Below, in pieces: positions 41,501 through 53,069 of a DNA stretch of 64,000 nucleotides. Source of the stretch: Calendula officinalis (taxonomy: Eukaryota > Streptophyta > Magnoliopsida > Asterales > Asteraceae). The position numbers and the translations under genes are program-made. The stretch is from NCBI GenBank assembly GCA_963853835.1, contig OY970830.1, positions 39,579,966 to 39,643,965 of the forward strand, given 5' to 3'. Numbering within the stretch: position 1 is the first letter of the stretch; each line of letters opens with the position of its first letter. The notes under the pieces were generated by a model. That model was not told the DNA's origin, ran no database searches, and saw only the letters and a program-made list of their open reading frames with translations.

Positions 41501-42026
41501 GATCTCGAAACCGGAAACCACCTGTTAACATGAGGTTTTTTCTTGATTCATATGAAGTTGGGGAGCTTTGTTATGTTGTTGAACAGTTATTTTTGCACGA
41601 ACCAACTGTTCTTCAGTTAAAAGCTCCAATTAAAGTGTTTGGTGATCTTCATAGGCAATTTGGGGATTTAATGTGATTGTTTGATGAATATGGATTTCCT
41701 TCTACTGCTGGTAACATAACGTATGCGTACATTTTTTTAAAATGTTTTATGGGTTTTTTAAATTTAAATCCGAAATAATAGTCAGATATGTACAATCTCA
41801 GAATGTGGATTATGCACAACAACAACAGGCAAACGTCGAAGGCAAACGTCGAATACAAAGAAGTTTTATTTCGGATTTAATTTTTAATAATAATTATTCA
41901 TGTATAAAAGAACGTTTATTCATCATTTCAATAATAATTGACGGTATAATTTCATACATTATTTTTGTAGTTATGCATATTATTTCTTGAAACATGCTCG
42001 CCCAGTCGGGCGGGCTATGAAGCTAG
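38544..42026 (+). mobile_element. Probable non-autonomous Helitron with captured gene fragment
   Basis: The 3' end is well supported: a CGCCC-AGTC-GGGCG hairpin at 41999-42012, ten bases, then CTAG at 42023-42026 followed by T. The proposed 5' end, TCTCCTCC at 38544 after an A, gives the A|T insertion site Helitrons prefer, and CCACATGTCAT lies about 45 bp inside, as in many plant Helitrons. The interior has a proline-rich-coding patch (38700-38830) and a phosphatase fragment (41482-41720). No Rep-helicase. The 5' boundary is less certain than the 3' end. Confidence 0.6.
41482..41720 (+). pseudogene. Captured exon of a BSL/BSU1-type phosphatase gene
   Basis: After an acceptor-like TTTTTGCAG, the frame encodes the start of a kelch-PP1-type phosphatase domain: FFLDSYEVGELCY, EPTVLQLKAPIKVFGDLH, FGDLM, then LFDEYGFPSTAG. 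This matches the brassinosteroid-pathway BSU1/BSL phosphatases as I remember them, most like BSL1. It is broken: TGA replaces the residue after FGDLM, and the conserved Gly after GDLH is Arg. A donor-like GT follows at 41721, but the next exon is missing. It lies within the proposed Helitron, 300 bp from its 3' end, so gene capture is the likely origin. Confidence 0.75.
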
Positions 42027-42027
42027 T

Positions 42028-43310
42028 AATTATATATGTGTCCACAATTAATGAAAAACTATATATACTCGCAATATTTTTCCAGCACAAACTTCTTCAC
42101 GACCAAGAATACTTAGGAACGTACAAACGTAAATAGAAAAAAAGAATTAATTTGTACAAAATACAAACTACTCAACACATTACAACCCTCTCTTTAAATA
42201 ATATGCTTATAGCCACTACTTTATGGTATAGCCAGTGTAAACATTCTATTTTGAGCACATATATATTCACATATATAAAGTCTAGATACAGTCATTAATG
42301 TAGTGATCGCCAAAGTAGCAGTAACATTGACAGGTCAAATTAAAAGCCTCTTTAGCGTATGAGTAGAACTACTCAATGGAGATACATGCATGGTCGTTTT
42401 CGATACATTTAACAGGTACGTATATGTTATATATATAGTATATATATGTAGCATTATGCAATGGCTAGTGAGTTGCTTTCAATTTTGTAAGCGTTTTAAC
42501 CGAAAATCCCTCATTTACGTAGATCAAATTAGTTATCCAAATTTTCTTCCTTCTACCAACCATATGAATACGGATATTTATAGAATCGCCTCTTCATAAA
42601 GATTTTTCCCTCTTCAAATTATATACCAATTGTTCAGTTGGACTGTATGTACTTTAAACAAGATTGATCGGTCATCGAAAAACAAGACTAAAGATCCCTA
42701 GATTTGATGCAAATAATGGGATTATGCGGATGGAAAATACTTCTCACAATTGTTTAAAAATGATTGACACAAAAGTTACCTCGTTGATTACATTATTATT
42801 TTTTTTTTGGATAAATGCTATTTCAGTTATGATTAGCACTGAAGTTTTTAAATTAATATTTTTTTTAAGTGATACATTTTTTTTATTTTTGCCAATTTCA
42901 AAATTAGTTACACACTTTGATAGTTTACTTCATTTGGTTAAAGTTAGATGTGGGACTCACACTTATTAATTATCTTTTTTAAATTAATGAAATTATCATT
43001 TTATCATTACTTTTGATTTTAAATATCATTTACAACAATTTATTAAAAAATTATGGAATTCATATTCACCAAATATTTAATTTAATATATTCTGATTTTC
43101 ATTATAATCTATTGTCTCAAAATTCACAAAAATAACAATGTATCACTTATTAAAAATTATAGTAAGTATATACATCGATCATGTAATCATGATTAAATCG
43201 GCATGGTAATGAAAATTGGAGTTAACATTCCAATAAATTCATGTCTTTGAAGATGTGCAGGAGGCGCTGTCCACATGGCTCACATTTAAGAGGGGGTCCA
43301 ATATTTTATA
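42028..43310. other. Intergenic, no gene seen
   Basis: AT-rich DNA with short open frames that show no domain. No element boundary recognised. Confidence 0.5.
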
Positions 43311-43311
43311 T

Positions 43312-43490
43312 AGGGGTGACAATTATGACCCGACACGAAACCCGACACGAAAATAAACAGGTTTGAGTTGACGTAAAAAATATTTGGGTCAGTCTTGGGT
43401 CGACTCAGCTGACCCGTTTATTAAACATGTTATGTTCGGGTTAATGATAATTTAAATAGATCGACCCGCCAACCATTTAATTATTAAAAT
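43312..43490. mobile_element. hAT-like MITE end, truncated
   Basis: TAGGGGTGACAATTATGACC followed by repeated GACCCG / ACCCGACACG resembles a hAT MITE terminus and subterminal region. No matching right end is visible; the sequence runs into the AT microsatellite. Confidence 0.35.
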
Positions 43491-43495
43491 GTATT

Positions 43496-43637
<142 letters not shown>

Positions 43638-44509
43638 GGATCAAGAAAGAAGTTAGTTTATTTAGAGAAGTTAAAGAAGTAATTAAGACCATTGATTTAA
43701 TTGAAACACTCAAGGGCATTTAAGGGCATGATTGTCATTTTCCCCTTGCTCCAACAATGTATACGTTCCTTTTTTATTTTCCCTGAAGAAAATTTTCAAT
43801 TGCCCCATCTTCTTCTCTTCTCCTCTATAGCTCCATGCTTCCCCTCCTCAATTAGAACCCTAACCATTACACGATTTGGCTTCTCCTCCTTAATTAGAAC
43901 CCTAACCATTACATGATTTCAGATCAATCAGCTGTTGTTCGTGATTTTAGATCTGAATATACGTGATTTACTTCAACTGAATTCAGATCTGCAAAGTGAT
44001 TTCAGTTCTGTAAAATACGTGATTTCTAGCAGCTCCTATCTGAATCCAGGTATATTCTTCAACCATTACGTGATTTCTCCTTCTGATTCAACTCGAGTTA
44101 CATGATTTCTCCTCTTGATTCAGCTCCAGTCACATGATTTCTCCTCCTCAATCACATCTAGGTTGCACAGCTCCTATACGAGCGAGGGAATCAGATCCAC
44201 AACCAGGTCTTCTATTTGATTCATATCCATTTTCAGGTAAGTCACAGATCATCTAACATGTGTGAATGAGTTCTTATTCTCTATTTAATGAATTAACTCT
44301 TTCAATTTGATTTTTGAATTGGTTACAGTTAACCTATTTTGTTTAGAAGAAACATTGTTCATTTGCAAATAACATAGACCAATTATTTTATAAATAGCTA
44401 ATTATATATTTGATAATGTGTTATTGTGTCTAGAATGCCTCATGGATGTGACCAATTTAGATCCGGGTCCATGTCGTCTATATACATTTTCATCAGAACT
44501 ATTAAACAA

Positions 44510-44810
44510 CTGACTGGAATTTGCATTTGCATTTTCATCTGAAATCTTAAATAATTGATTGGATTTTGCATTTTCATGTGGAATATTAAACAACTGACTG
44601 GATTTTGCATTTGTAGATTCATCTGAAATATAAAATAGCTAACTGAAATTTGCACTCGCATTTTCATCCGAGATCTTAAACAGTGACTGCATTTGCATTT
44701 TCATACTTTCAATGACATTTTCATAAGAAATCTTTTTCATATTCATGTGCATTTGCATTTTCGTATTCCTATGCATTTGCATTTTCATATTCTTGTACAT
44801 ATTTTATTTA
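44510..44810 (+). repeat. TTTGCATTTTCAT repeat tract
   Basis: A degenerate repeat of about 20-60 bp built on GCATTTGCATTTTCAT runs through this interval and reappears at 45565-45620 and 46235-46580, that is, in three separate noncoding parts of the FAR1-like pseudogene. Confidence 0.7.
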
Positions 44811-44829
44811 CTTTTCATTTTTTTTATAG

Positions 44830-46110
44830 ATACGATATGGTTTTTACACCATATACTAGTATAAACAACATAAAAATGTGTTGTATTTGGTGTTGGTATG
44901 TTGAGCAAAGAGAATGGTGCGTCCTACAAGTGGTTATGCAATGCTTTTATTAAAGCTTATCCTTCTCAGCCTAAGTTGGTATTAAGTTAACTGATCAAGA
45001 TCCGGCGATGAAAATCGCTATTGACTCTTGCTTTACCATGTCGAGGCATCAGCTATGTATGTGGCATATAATGGAGGAAGTTACTACCAAGGTACCCGCT
45101 ATTATTTCTTTTTTATGCATTTTAATATTTTCATTTACTTTTTGTCGTTTTAATTATTTCTTTTTTTATATGGGTTTCTATTGTTGTATGTAATGCTGAC
45201 TTTAAACCCAAATTTATGTAAAATTATATGGATAGACAAGTTGGAACCTGAGGTTTTTTTTCTTCTTTAGCATTCCACTATTGCGGAGTTTAACCTTGAA
45301 GATAATAATTGGCTCTCTGATATGTTTGGGTTAAAACACTTTTGGATTCCAACATATTTTAGAGACTTGGAGTTCTTCAGTTTAAGAATCACATGTTTAA
45401 CAAGTTGATGAATTCAAGTTCAACACTTGTTGACTTTTTGTGTCATTTTGACACTGTTATGCTTGAGCAGAGGTTCACGCTATTGATAAAGTCAAGGAGA
45501 CAAGAGTTTTTGATGATTTTTTCCCTGATGAGAGTGAGATTATTACATTATTTTTCCCTTACCTTTTGCATTTGCATTTTCAAATTCTTGTGCATTTTCA
45601 TTTTCATTTTCACTTTTATTTCATGCCTTCTTTGACATTTTACAAATTTTTCTTGTAGGTTGTTTATAAAGTTTCTCTAGAGGAATTTACACGTACATGC
45701 AAACGATATGAAAGATTTGGACTCCGATGTAGACATATATTCTATGTTCTTCGCGTATGCATTTACACTAAAGTGGATTTTGTGGGACTTTAATGCTTCT
45801 GGTGAGATCGGAAAAAATGAGTTTATTAGTTAGATGTTTGGTGTTGAGCAACTAGAGATAGTGGATATTCATGCCATTCAAGGTATTCGCAATAAAGGAA
45901 GTAGGTAGAAAAAAAGGATCAATAGTTCGCGTGAAATCACTATTTCTAAATAAAAAAAGAATTTGAGAAAGTGTGGTTATTGTGACAGCTATGATCCTCA
46001 TAATATTCACACTTGTCCAGAAAGGAAAAATGTAGAAGATGCACTAGAAAAAACCCGCAACAAGCTGATGATGATGCAAGATCTACTTGAGTGCCACATT
46101 AATTTTTTTA
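44830..46110 (+). pseudogene. FAR1/FHY3-like MULE transposase pseudogene
   Basis: Three coding pieces, frameshifted and separated by intron-like DNA. Piece 1 (about 44830-45091) contains, across two frames, the MULE transposase core: YDMVFTPYTSINN, a piece reading KWLCNAFIKAYPSQPK, then LTDQDPAMKIAIDS and MSRHQLCMWHIMEE. Piece 2 (about 45271-45540) has FWIPTYFRDLEF and STLVDFLCHFDTVMLEQRF. Piece 3 (about 45659-46110) has the SWIM-type zinc finger (CKRYERFGLRCRHI) and a C-terminal CGYCDSYDPHNIHTCPERK knuckle. Stops and frameshifts in each piece make it nonfunctional. FAR1-related genes are domesticated transposases; whether this was a host FRS gene or a mobile MULE cannot be told here. Confidence 0.75.
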
Positions 46111-46596
46111 TTAATTATTTTTATTTTCTTACCAAATGTAGTTAAACATACTTTGGAATTTACGTTTACATTAACATTATATCTAGTTATTCCCTGATTT
46201 TTGAAATACTGATTATGTTTTAAATAATGTCAGTTGCATTTGCATTTTCATACTTATACTTGAATTCTAGCAATTGTTTTTTTTTTATTTTACATTATGT
46301 TTATGCTTTAAATACTCAATTGCAGTTTTCATTTTCATACTTGCAAGTATTTTTATTTTATGTAATTTGAAGTATAACTTTTTTGTTTCTGTTTTAAATA
46401 CTCAGTTGCATTTGCATTTTCGTACTTACAGTTGCATTTTCACTTTCATACTTGCAATTATATTTCATTTTATGTACTCCATGTGCTGATTCTATTTCTA
46501 ATACTGGTATCTGCATTTGCATTTTCATTTTTTTGTAGTTACTTCCTGAAATGTTACATACCATTTTCATATTTGCATTTTCATATTACGTACGAA

Positions 46597-46672
46597 TTTT
46601 CATTTTATGTCATACCGCGTGACATTTTATGTCATACCGCATGACATTTTATGTCATACCGCATGACATTTT
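46597..46672 (+). repeat. 24-bp tandem repeat, three copies
   Basis: CATTTTATGTCATACCGC(G/A)TGA is repeated three times head to tail and begins a fourth. Confidence 0.85.
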
Positions 46673-46679
46673 ATGTACC

Positions 46680-47617
46680 TACACTTGTTCTATTGCTCTT
46701 TCTTATCAAAATAAACAAAACCCAAAATAAATAACAATCTAGATTACTTCTACGACAATCTGACAATCCATCAATCCATATGAAAAACAACCAACCTAAA
46801 AAACAACCAACAACCACAATCCATATGATCAAAAAACAACCATCTATTGTCTAGTTATACATAAAAACCTATTTTCTCAGTTCCGCGTCTTCTGTAAGCA
46901 TAACCCTTTCTTCCTTGGTTAATTTTTTATACTCTTTAACATTTTCCTCAACCTCATTCTTCCTTCATTTACATCCGACAACAACATCTTTGTTGCATAG
47001 GATTTGTGTCAGTTTCCGTATCCATATATCCACTGCACATAACTCAATCAGGTAAGTATAGGCATGTGCATGGTCCAAGAACCGAGCCAAACCGAATCTA
47101 ACCGAGTACCGGGAGAGTTTATTCGACTTTTTATTTTTATTTTTTCTCGGTCTTGGACCGAACCGAACCGGCCAAGAACCGATCCGATATTAGCTCAGTT
47201 CGGTTTGGTTCTGCACGTAAAAGCAAAACTCACTTAGATCTCAAAAATAGATAAAATTTGAACAATAAATTTAAAAATATAGAGAAAGTGATCATACTTG
47301 TTAGTTATATCAGCCATCAAAGGCCCACGAAGATCCCTTGTGGTATAGACTATCCCTTATACATAATTTGGTTCCTAAATCCAACTGCAAAAGCACAAGT
47401 TCAATTCAACCAACTTTAAAAAAATCAGTACAATTAACTAAGAAAAAAAATAGAAAAAAAATCACGTTATTCATGTTATATAACCAACAAACTCCATTAC
47501 ATGATTTCGGGTCACACCTCATGAACATAATAGCCAAACTCAATTAGGTTTATCACTAATATTTGGTTCTTAGTCATAGTTAATGGCAATCTTTATTATA
47601 TTATATTATTGTGGGAT
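46680..47617. other. Intergenic, with CGGTTC-rich patch
   Basis: No gene. At 47065-47215 a patch begins GGCATGTGCATGGTCC and holds inverted GAACCGA / TCGGTTC words, in the style of a non-autonomous DNA transposon, but no target duplication was found. Confidence 0.4.
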
Positions 47618-49814
47618 TGTACTATGATAAATAAATTATGTAAAAATAAATTATGTAAAAATATGATAAATAAGGATAAATCGGTTAAAAGACGTGGGAA
47701 TTGGTTTCGTGTCATTTGGACACCGTTTTATATGGTTAAGGTCGAAATCGGGTCGAATTGGGTAACAAAAAGTTGCAGCCTAGCTGCCAGCATGAGTTCG
47801 CGGCGCGAACTATGGTTCGCGAATGCGAAGATCGACCAGAGATGTTGGAGTTTTGAGACATGAAGTTCACGACCAGGATCACGACGCGAAGAATTCACGA
47901 CACGCGAAGTTCGCGACGCGAACTTGGGTTCGCGAACGCGAACTATTGTCGAGCAGAATAAAACCGGGTTTGAGCTAGGGTTTCTTCATTTTTCACCCAA
48001 CACTTGTGCAGCCGTTTTAGAGAGAGAAAGTGGGCGATTTTGGTGTTCTTGAGCTCAAATCTTCACCATCTTGAAGGATTTAAATATCAAAGGTAAGATT
48101 TCTTGATTGTTGATGTTATCTAGTTAGTTATGATCTTTATTTGGGGGAAAATGGTGGTTTGGATAACCTACCATGTCATCTTTGGGGAAGATGACTAATC
48201 ATGGGTGTAGAACACTCATTGTAAGCTTGTAATCGATGTGTACAAGTTTGATTTGGGTTTATTGATGGAAATCTTGAACTAGGGTTTGAGATTTCACCAA
48301 GTTGGATGAACTTGGTGGTTAGGAATGTGAATATGGATTGATTAGTGATTAGTTATGGATAATAACTAGTTATTGTGATGATATTGATGGTAGGTCAAGA
48401 AGACCTAAATTTTGGTGACATTTCACAAGTTGGAAAGCAAGGATTTGTGTTGATAGACACGATTTGGATTTAGCTTGGCTAAGGTGAGTACATGAGACTT
48501 TTACTGAGTACATAGCAAATGATTTTGAAAACTATGATGTTTATTGAGTCTTTATTAATAAATGTTTTTAATAAAGATATGACTGAAAAGATAAGAAAAT
48601 GCAAATATTAGACTACCTAAGTATGTCTAAATGCCTAATGATTTTTGAAAGAGATTATGATAATGAAAAGTAATTAATAATTTTTATTAATATGATGTTT
48701 GACTAAGAGTAATGATTAAGAAAGTATGATATTTGGCTTATTAATAATATGTATTAATAAAGCTAATAACAATGATTTTCAAGTATCAAGAATTGATTAG
48801 TATATTATACTATTAAAGGTAGTGATTGAATTGTTAAGAGAATAGATAGAGAGTGACTAGTAATAAATATGCATTCTAGTCAAAGAGAAGTTAAAGTGAT
48901 ATAATTTTTATAAATGATAAATATGTTTTATTAAATAAAGGACTTGGTAAAGTCAATATTGAAATTGAATAAGAAACGAGAATAATATGATAATTAGAAT
49001 AGATGTATTCTAATTTATGTTTGAGTATGTATTATTGGGGCATAGGCCCGTATTTGATAATTTCAATATGTGTTGAGAAAAGGATCCGGATCACAGATAA
49101 CCCACACAGTTGGGGGAGTTAGTGACACCTACTTGGGAGGTACCACCCTGCGCAAGAGTAGACTGTCGAGAAATAGTTAACCCGGAAATCGGGGGAGAAA
49201 TAGTTAACCCGGAAATCGGGGGAGAAATAGTTAACCCGGAAACGGGGGAGTTTCAGTTAACCCAGAAACGGGGGAGTTTGCCTAGTTAACCCACATCGGG
49301 GGAGTTTGCTACGGAGAGGTCCGTAGCGTATGTGATAAAGATTTAGTAAGCTATGGATAGCTTACAAGTATGTGACTATGTGATGGGTAAGCTTACGGTT
49401 AGCTTACTAGTAAATACGAATAAGCGGTAAGAATGTAAGATAATAATTAATAAGTGATTAAATAAAAGAAATGAATAGTAATGACTTTTATTATTTTGAG
49501 AATGGGTCGAAAACCCATGTATCTCACGAGACTATTTTGTCTCACGTACTACTTTGTTTTTGGCTATGTATTCAGGTTCGAGATCGTTGGATTAGAGGGT
49601 CGTGATAGAAGTGGCCTAGTGTCGATTAGCTCGGGAGCTCGTAGGTAGATCCCGTTTATCATATGGTTATGATATTATTTATGTAACACCGGATTTTAAT
49701 ACTCTGATAATCTTTTCAAAGGTTTTTGTTAAACCGTATTTTGGGAATATTGGACTTGTAATATTTTATTCAAAAATATGATTTAAAAAGTGTTTTAAAA
49801 ATTGAGGTGTTACA
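47618..49814 (+). repeat. 5' LTR of the non-autonomous Tekay relative
   Basis: Begins TGTACTATGATAA instead of TGTAACGACCCG and duplicates AAATAAATTATGTAAAAAT in its first 45 bp; the rest matches the 3' LTR. Contains TTCGCG/CGCGAA palindromes (47798-47945), donor-like AAG|GTGAGTAC at 48484, five tandem units of a 27-bp AGTTAACCCGGAAA...GGGGGAG repeat (49170-49310), and acceptor-like TATTCAG|GTTCG at 49575. Confidence 0.85.
49170..49310 (+). repeat. 27-bp minisatellite inside the LTR
   Basis: Five head-to-tail units on AGTTAACCCGGAAA(T)CGGGGGAG; the same array is at 54626-54760 in the 3' LTR and, reversed, at 61245-61375 in the minus-strand copy. Confidence 0.9.
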
Positions 49815-49817
49815 ACT

Positions 49818-49829
49818 TGGTATCAGAGC
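49818..49829 (+). other. Primer-binding site
   Basis: TGGTATCAGAGC three bases after the 5' LTR, as in the Tekay element at 6642. Confidence 0.88.
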
Positions 49830-50059
49830 TATAGTTTAAGTGAATTAGGTAGGTTTGACCTCCCTAGTCTTAAGCTATGCTAAGTAGGACCATATGTTTT
49901 CCATAGGATGTCCATGATTTGTCCTTTGAGACCGTAAAGTATGGGTATATTAGGGTCGAACCCTAAGAAGGAAGATAATGTTTTGAGCTTTATGGGTTAT
50001 GGTTGACTAATAAGTCAATCTTTGAATTTTTATGGTTTAATATATTGGTATAACAAAAG

Positions 50060-50480
50060 GGTGAACGCGAGAAGAGGACAAGCTCCTCTAAGACAAGAAG
50101 AGAAATTATAATTGAGTTTTGTCATGTTGCGGTGATGATGGTAGTGATTCCGAATCAGAAGAAAAGGAATGATGTTCATTCAAGACATTGATGGCGTGTA
50201 AAGTTGGATGTGTAATTGAGAAGTACGGAACCGGAGGCCGTGATTCGGTGGATTCGTGAAATTGAGCAAGTGCTAAAGATTAGCAAGTGTTAGGAGGAAG
50301 ATACGGTGACTTCTACAGCTCGCCTACTGGGAGAGTGGTGTGTGGTCGCGGCGGAATGCGATGTTCGAAGCATTGTAAAAGAGAATATGGTACCAGATGT
50401 CGTGGAAGGAGTTCGCGATTAGATTGATAGGGAAGTTTTGTCCCGAAAGAGTACTTGGAAGAAATTCTAAGAGAATTTAT
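50060..50480 (+). pseudogene. Tekay gag remnant
   Basis: Broken in every frame but recognisable beside the intact Tekay gag: a GTGAACGCGAGAAGAGGA start, a stretch encoding TLMACKVGC..., a WIREIEQVL-like piece and a MSWKEFAIRLIGKFCPE-like piece near 50396-50445. Order and spacing match residues 1-200 of the Tekay Gag. Confidence 0.7.
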
Positions 50481-50499
50481 TGCTAGGAATGTGGAGAAG

Positions 50500-53050
50500 G
50501 TAATTTAACGAAAGATCAATGAATCGTCATCAAGTGGAGAAAAGAGGAAGTTTGATGGTAGCTTGGAGTCAACAAAGGAAGAAAAAATCGTTCAGAGTTC
50601 GTCAAATCATGTTGTTGTGAAAGGTGCAAAAGTGTGGTGAGTTTCCTTAATTATAAAATTGATGGTATGAGGTTCGTGGTTTGTTGGGTAATTGTTGCAC
50701 AATTTGGTGCTTAAGTGAAATGGTATGTATAAGTATGGGTAAATCGTTTGGTGTGGAACTGTACACGGGGGACAGTTTCCCCGGTTCGTTATGTGTGAAG
50801 AAATAATATGCCTAGGTGAGTTGGCGATTGGTACGTCGCGGATAATTAGGATATTAGAGGATATATTATCTCGGGAATATTAAATATTCCAATGAAAGGG
50901 TGGTAGTACGCGAAAGTACTAAGACTCGGTGAGAATGATATATGGATGGGAAACCATGTAAGGAAAAAGTTCAAAAGTAAAATTGTAGCACTTGGCGGGA
51001 ACAAAGATAAGTGTTGTGGTATTACCATATAATAACGGTAAGGAAGAGAATGATGAAAAATATAGTGAAGTTTCAAACTCGTGAATAGAAAATATGTTGG
51101 AAGGGATAAGCATCGGGGATGACAGATATTAGTATTCGAAAATGGTTGAGTAAACAAATTGACAATTGGTCATGACAAAAGTTTGTACATGGATGATAAA
51201 TTCGATGCTAAGGGTAAAAGGTTAATTAATGGTAAAATGTCCTAGAAATGGTATGCTAAGTCAAGGGTATTAATTATTGGAAAAAGGACATGTAAATAAT
51301 GTGTAGGTTATGTTTGGATTATGGATTGGAGTCAATTAGTTGACTCGAGTTGACCGGGTGATTCGGTAAAATATGGATAATAGAATGAAATGGTGGTTAC
51401 CTAGGTGGTGGAAGAAAGATTGAGAATTTTAATAATGAGAAAATGAATCGACTAAAGACGGTTGGTAAAAGAGTAGATTGGTGGAAAGCATGAGAAATGT
51501 TATGTGTATACCGGGTGGTATAAAGGGATAAGTGGGAGTAATGATCTATAAAATAAAAAAAAAAAAGATATATATATGATTTTAGGAAGGTAATATTATG
51601 TGAAATGTGGGGGGATGTAAATTGGATAGAGAATGTGGTTAGTTATGAAAGAAAATGATAGCATGATGCTAAATGAATGATGCATACACGAATCGTATGC
51701 AAGGTAGAATGGTATTGAATGGTTCTTGTTAGATTGGAGGCTTTCCGGTTAACGAGATTTGATGAGTCACTATGGATTTGGAAGCTTCCGATCATTGTGA
51801 CAGTTGGAATCGTGATGGATTGGAGGCTTTCTGATCATCTCGATAAGATAGTTAAAGTATAATTTGTTATAAGGGATATAATGTTTGTATCTGACGTATG
51901 AAGAACCGTATGGTCAGTTGTTGTTACGATTTTTATGGCAAGTGAGAACTTGGGTTGAAAGCACGAGTGGTGTTTAAGTATAAATAGGTGTAGGAGATGC
52001 CTACAAGTTCATGGTTTATGAAAAAGGAATACTTTTAGGAAGCAAAGTTTGTTAGTAACCAATGAGTGGTGAAAGAGGTATAAGGGGTGGTTAGACGACA
52101 AATTGGTTATGATTGAGGCTCTAGAGCCGGTAATCGGAAATTTCAAGTATGGTATAAGGATGTTTGAAGGAGATTATAAATGATATAAGTAATTGGATGA
52201 AAGTTAAAAAGGTAATAGAGATTTGGTATTGCCTTAAATGAAAATGGTTAATCGATTGTGGAAATTGAAATCGAGGAAAGGAGGAACAATTGAGAAAGGA
52301 AATTTAGATATTGGAATCGGGAATGAAAGCTTGAGAAGCGATGCCTTAGTAATAAAGAATATGGAAATTTTGCAAAGTAAGTTTGACTTTAATCATAAGT
52401 CAAGGTTGGTCAACTAGTGGATTGTTGACTTTAGTCAAATTGGGTTTTGACTTTCGTTTAAATTGGTTAGTCACGGATAAGGGCGTAATGTATCATCTTC
52501 ATGTGTAAGATAGTGAGTAATGGATTAATGGAAATAATAGTAGTCAAAGGGTGCGACTTTAACCGTTGGGTATTTCGAGTTGAATTTAGGAACCGAGTAT
52601 GATTGTTGTTGGGCCATGAAGGTAAGCTCGATTGTTAAGGAATTTATGGTTAATGGAATCACTAGTGGGTAAGGGAATTGTCAAGAAATGGTTGACTTTG
52701 TGCTAAGTCAAAGATGGAACAATGTTGACAATTTGGTCAAAGCGAGGGGTTGACTATCATTTTGGCCAAATGGTTATTAGTAGTGATTGGGTCATATCAT
52801 CCCAATAGTTTGGTTAAATGATGGGAAATGCTAAGGTCGAATTGTGAAATTTTAACCGTTCGGGTATTGGAAACAAAAGTGGGATTTTTGACCCGTTCGG
52901 GCCTAACGGAATTAAGTGAATGTTTAAAGGTATATTGTTGATTTAATTGTAACGGGAAAAGTTCGATTGTAATAACCACGAGAGAACGAGAACGGAATGT
53001 TCGGTCGAATGTGGATTGGAAATCTTCGAGTTGATTCCGAGGACGGAATC
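50500..53050 (+). other. C-poor noncoding interior of the non-autonomous Tekay relative
   Basis: About 2.5 kb with no supported gene, strongly poor in C on this strand. Its reverse complement recurs at 62090-64000. The last 400 bp carry a dense TTGAC/GTCAA cluster. Confidence 0.6.
52383..52755 (+). promoter_or_regulatory. Cluster of W-box-like TTGAC motifs
   Basis: Thirteen TTGAC or GTCAA words in about 370 bp, several as the inverted pair TTGACTTTAGTCAA, just upstream of the PPT and 3' LTR. The minus-strand copy has the same cluster (about 62385-62775). TTGAC is the core of the W box bound by WRKY factors. Confidence 0.5.
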
Positions 53051-53053
53051 CTT

Positions 53054-53069
53054 TTAAGGGGTGGATAGT
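53054..53069 (+). other. Polypurine tract
   Basis: TTAAGGGGTGGATAGT directly before the 3' LTR, matching the Tekay element's tract at 11495. Confidence 0.75.
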
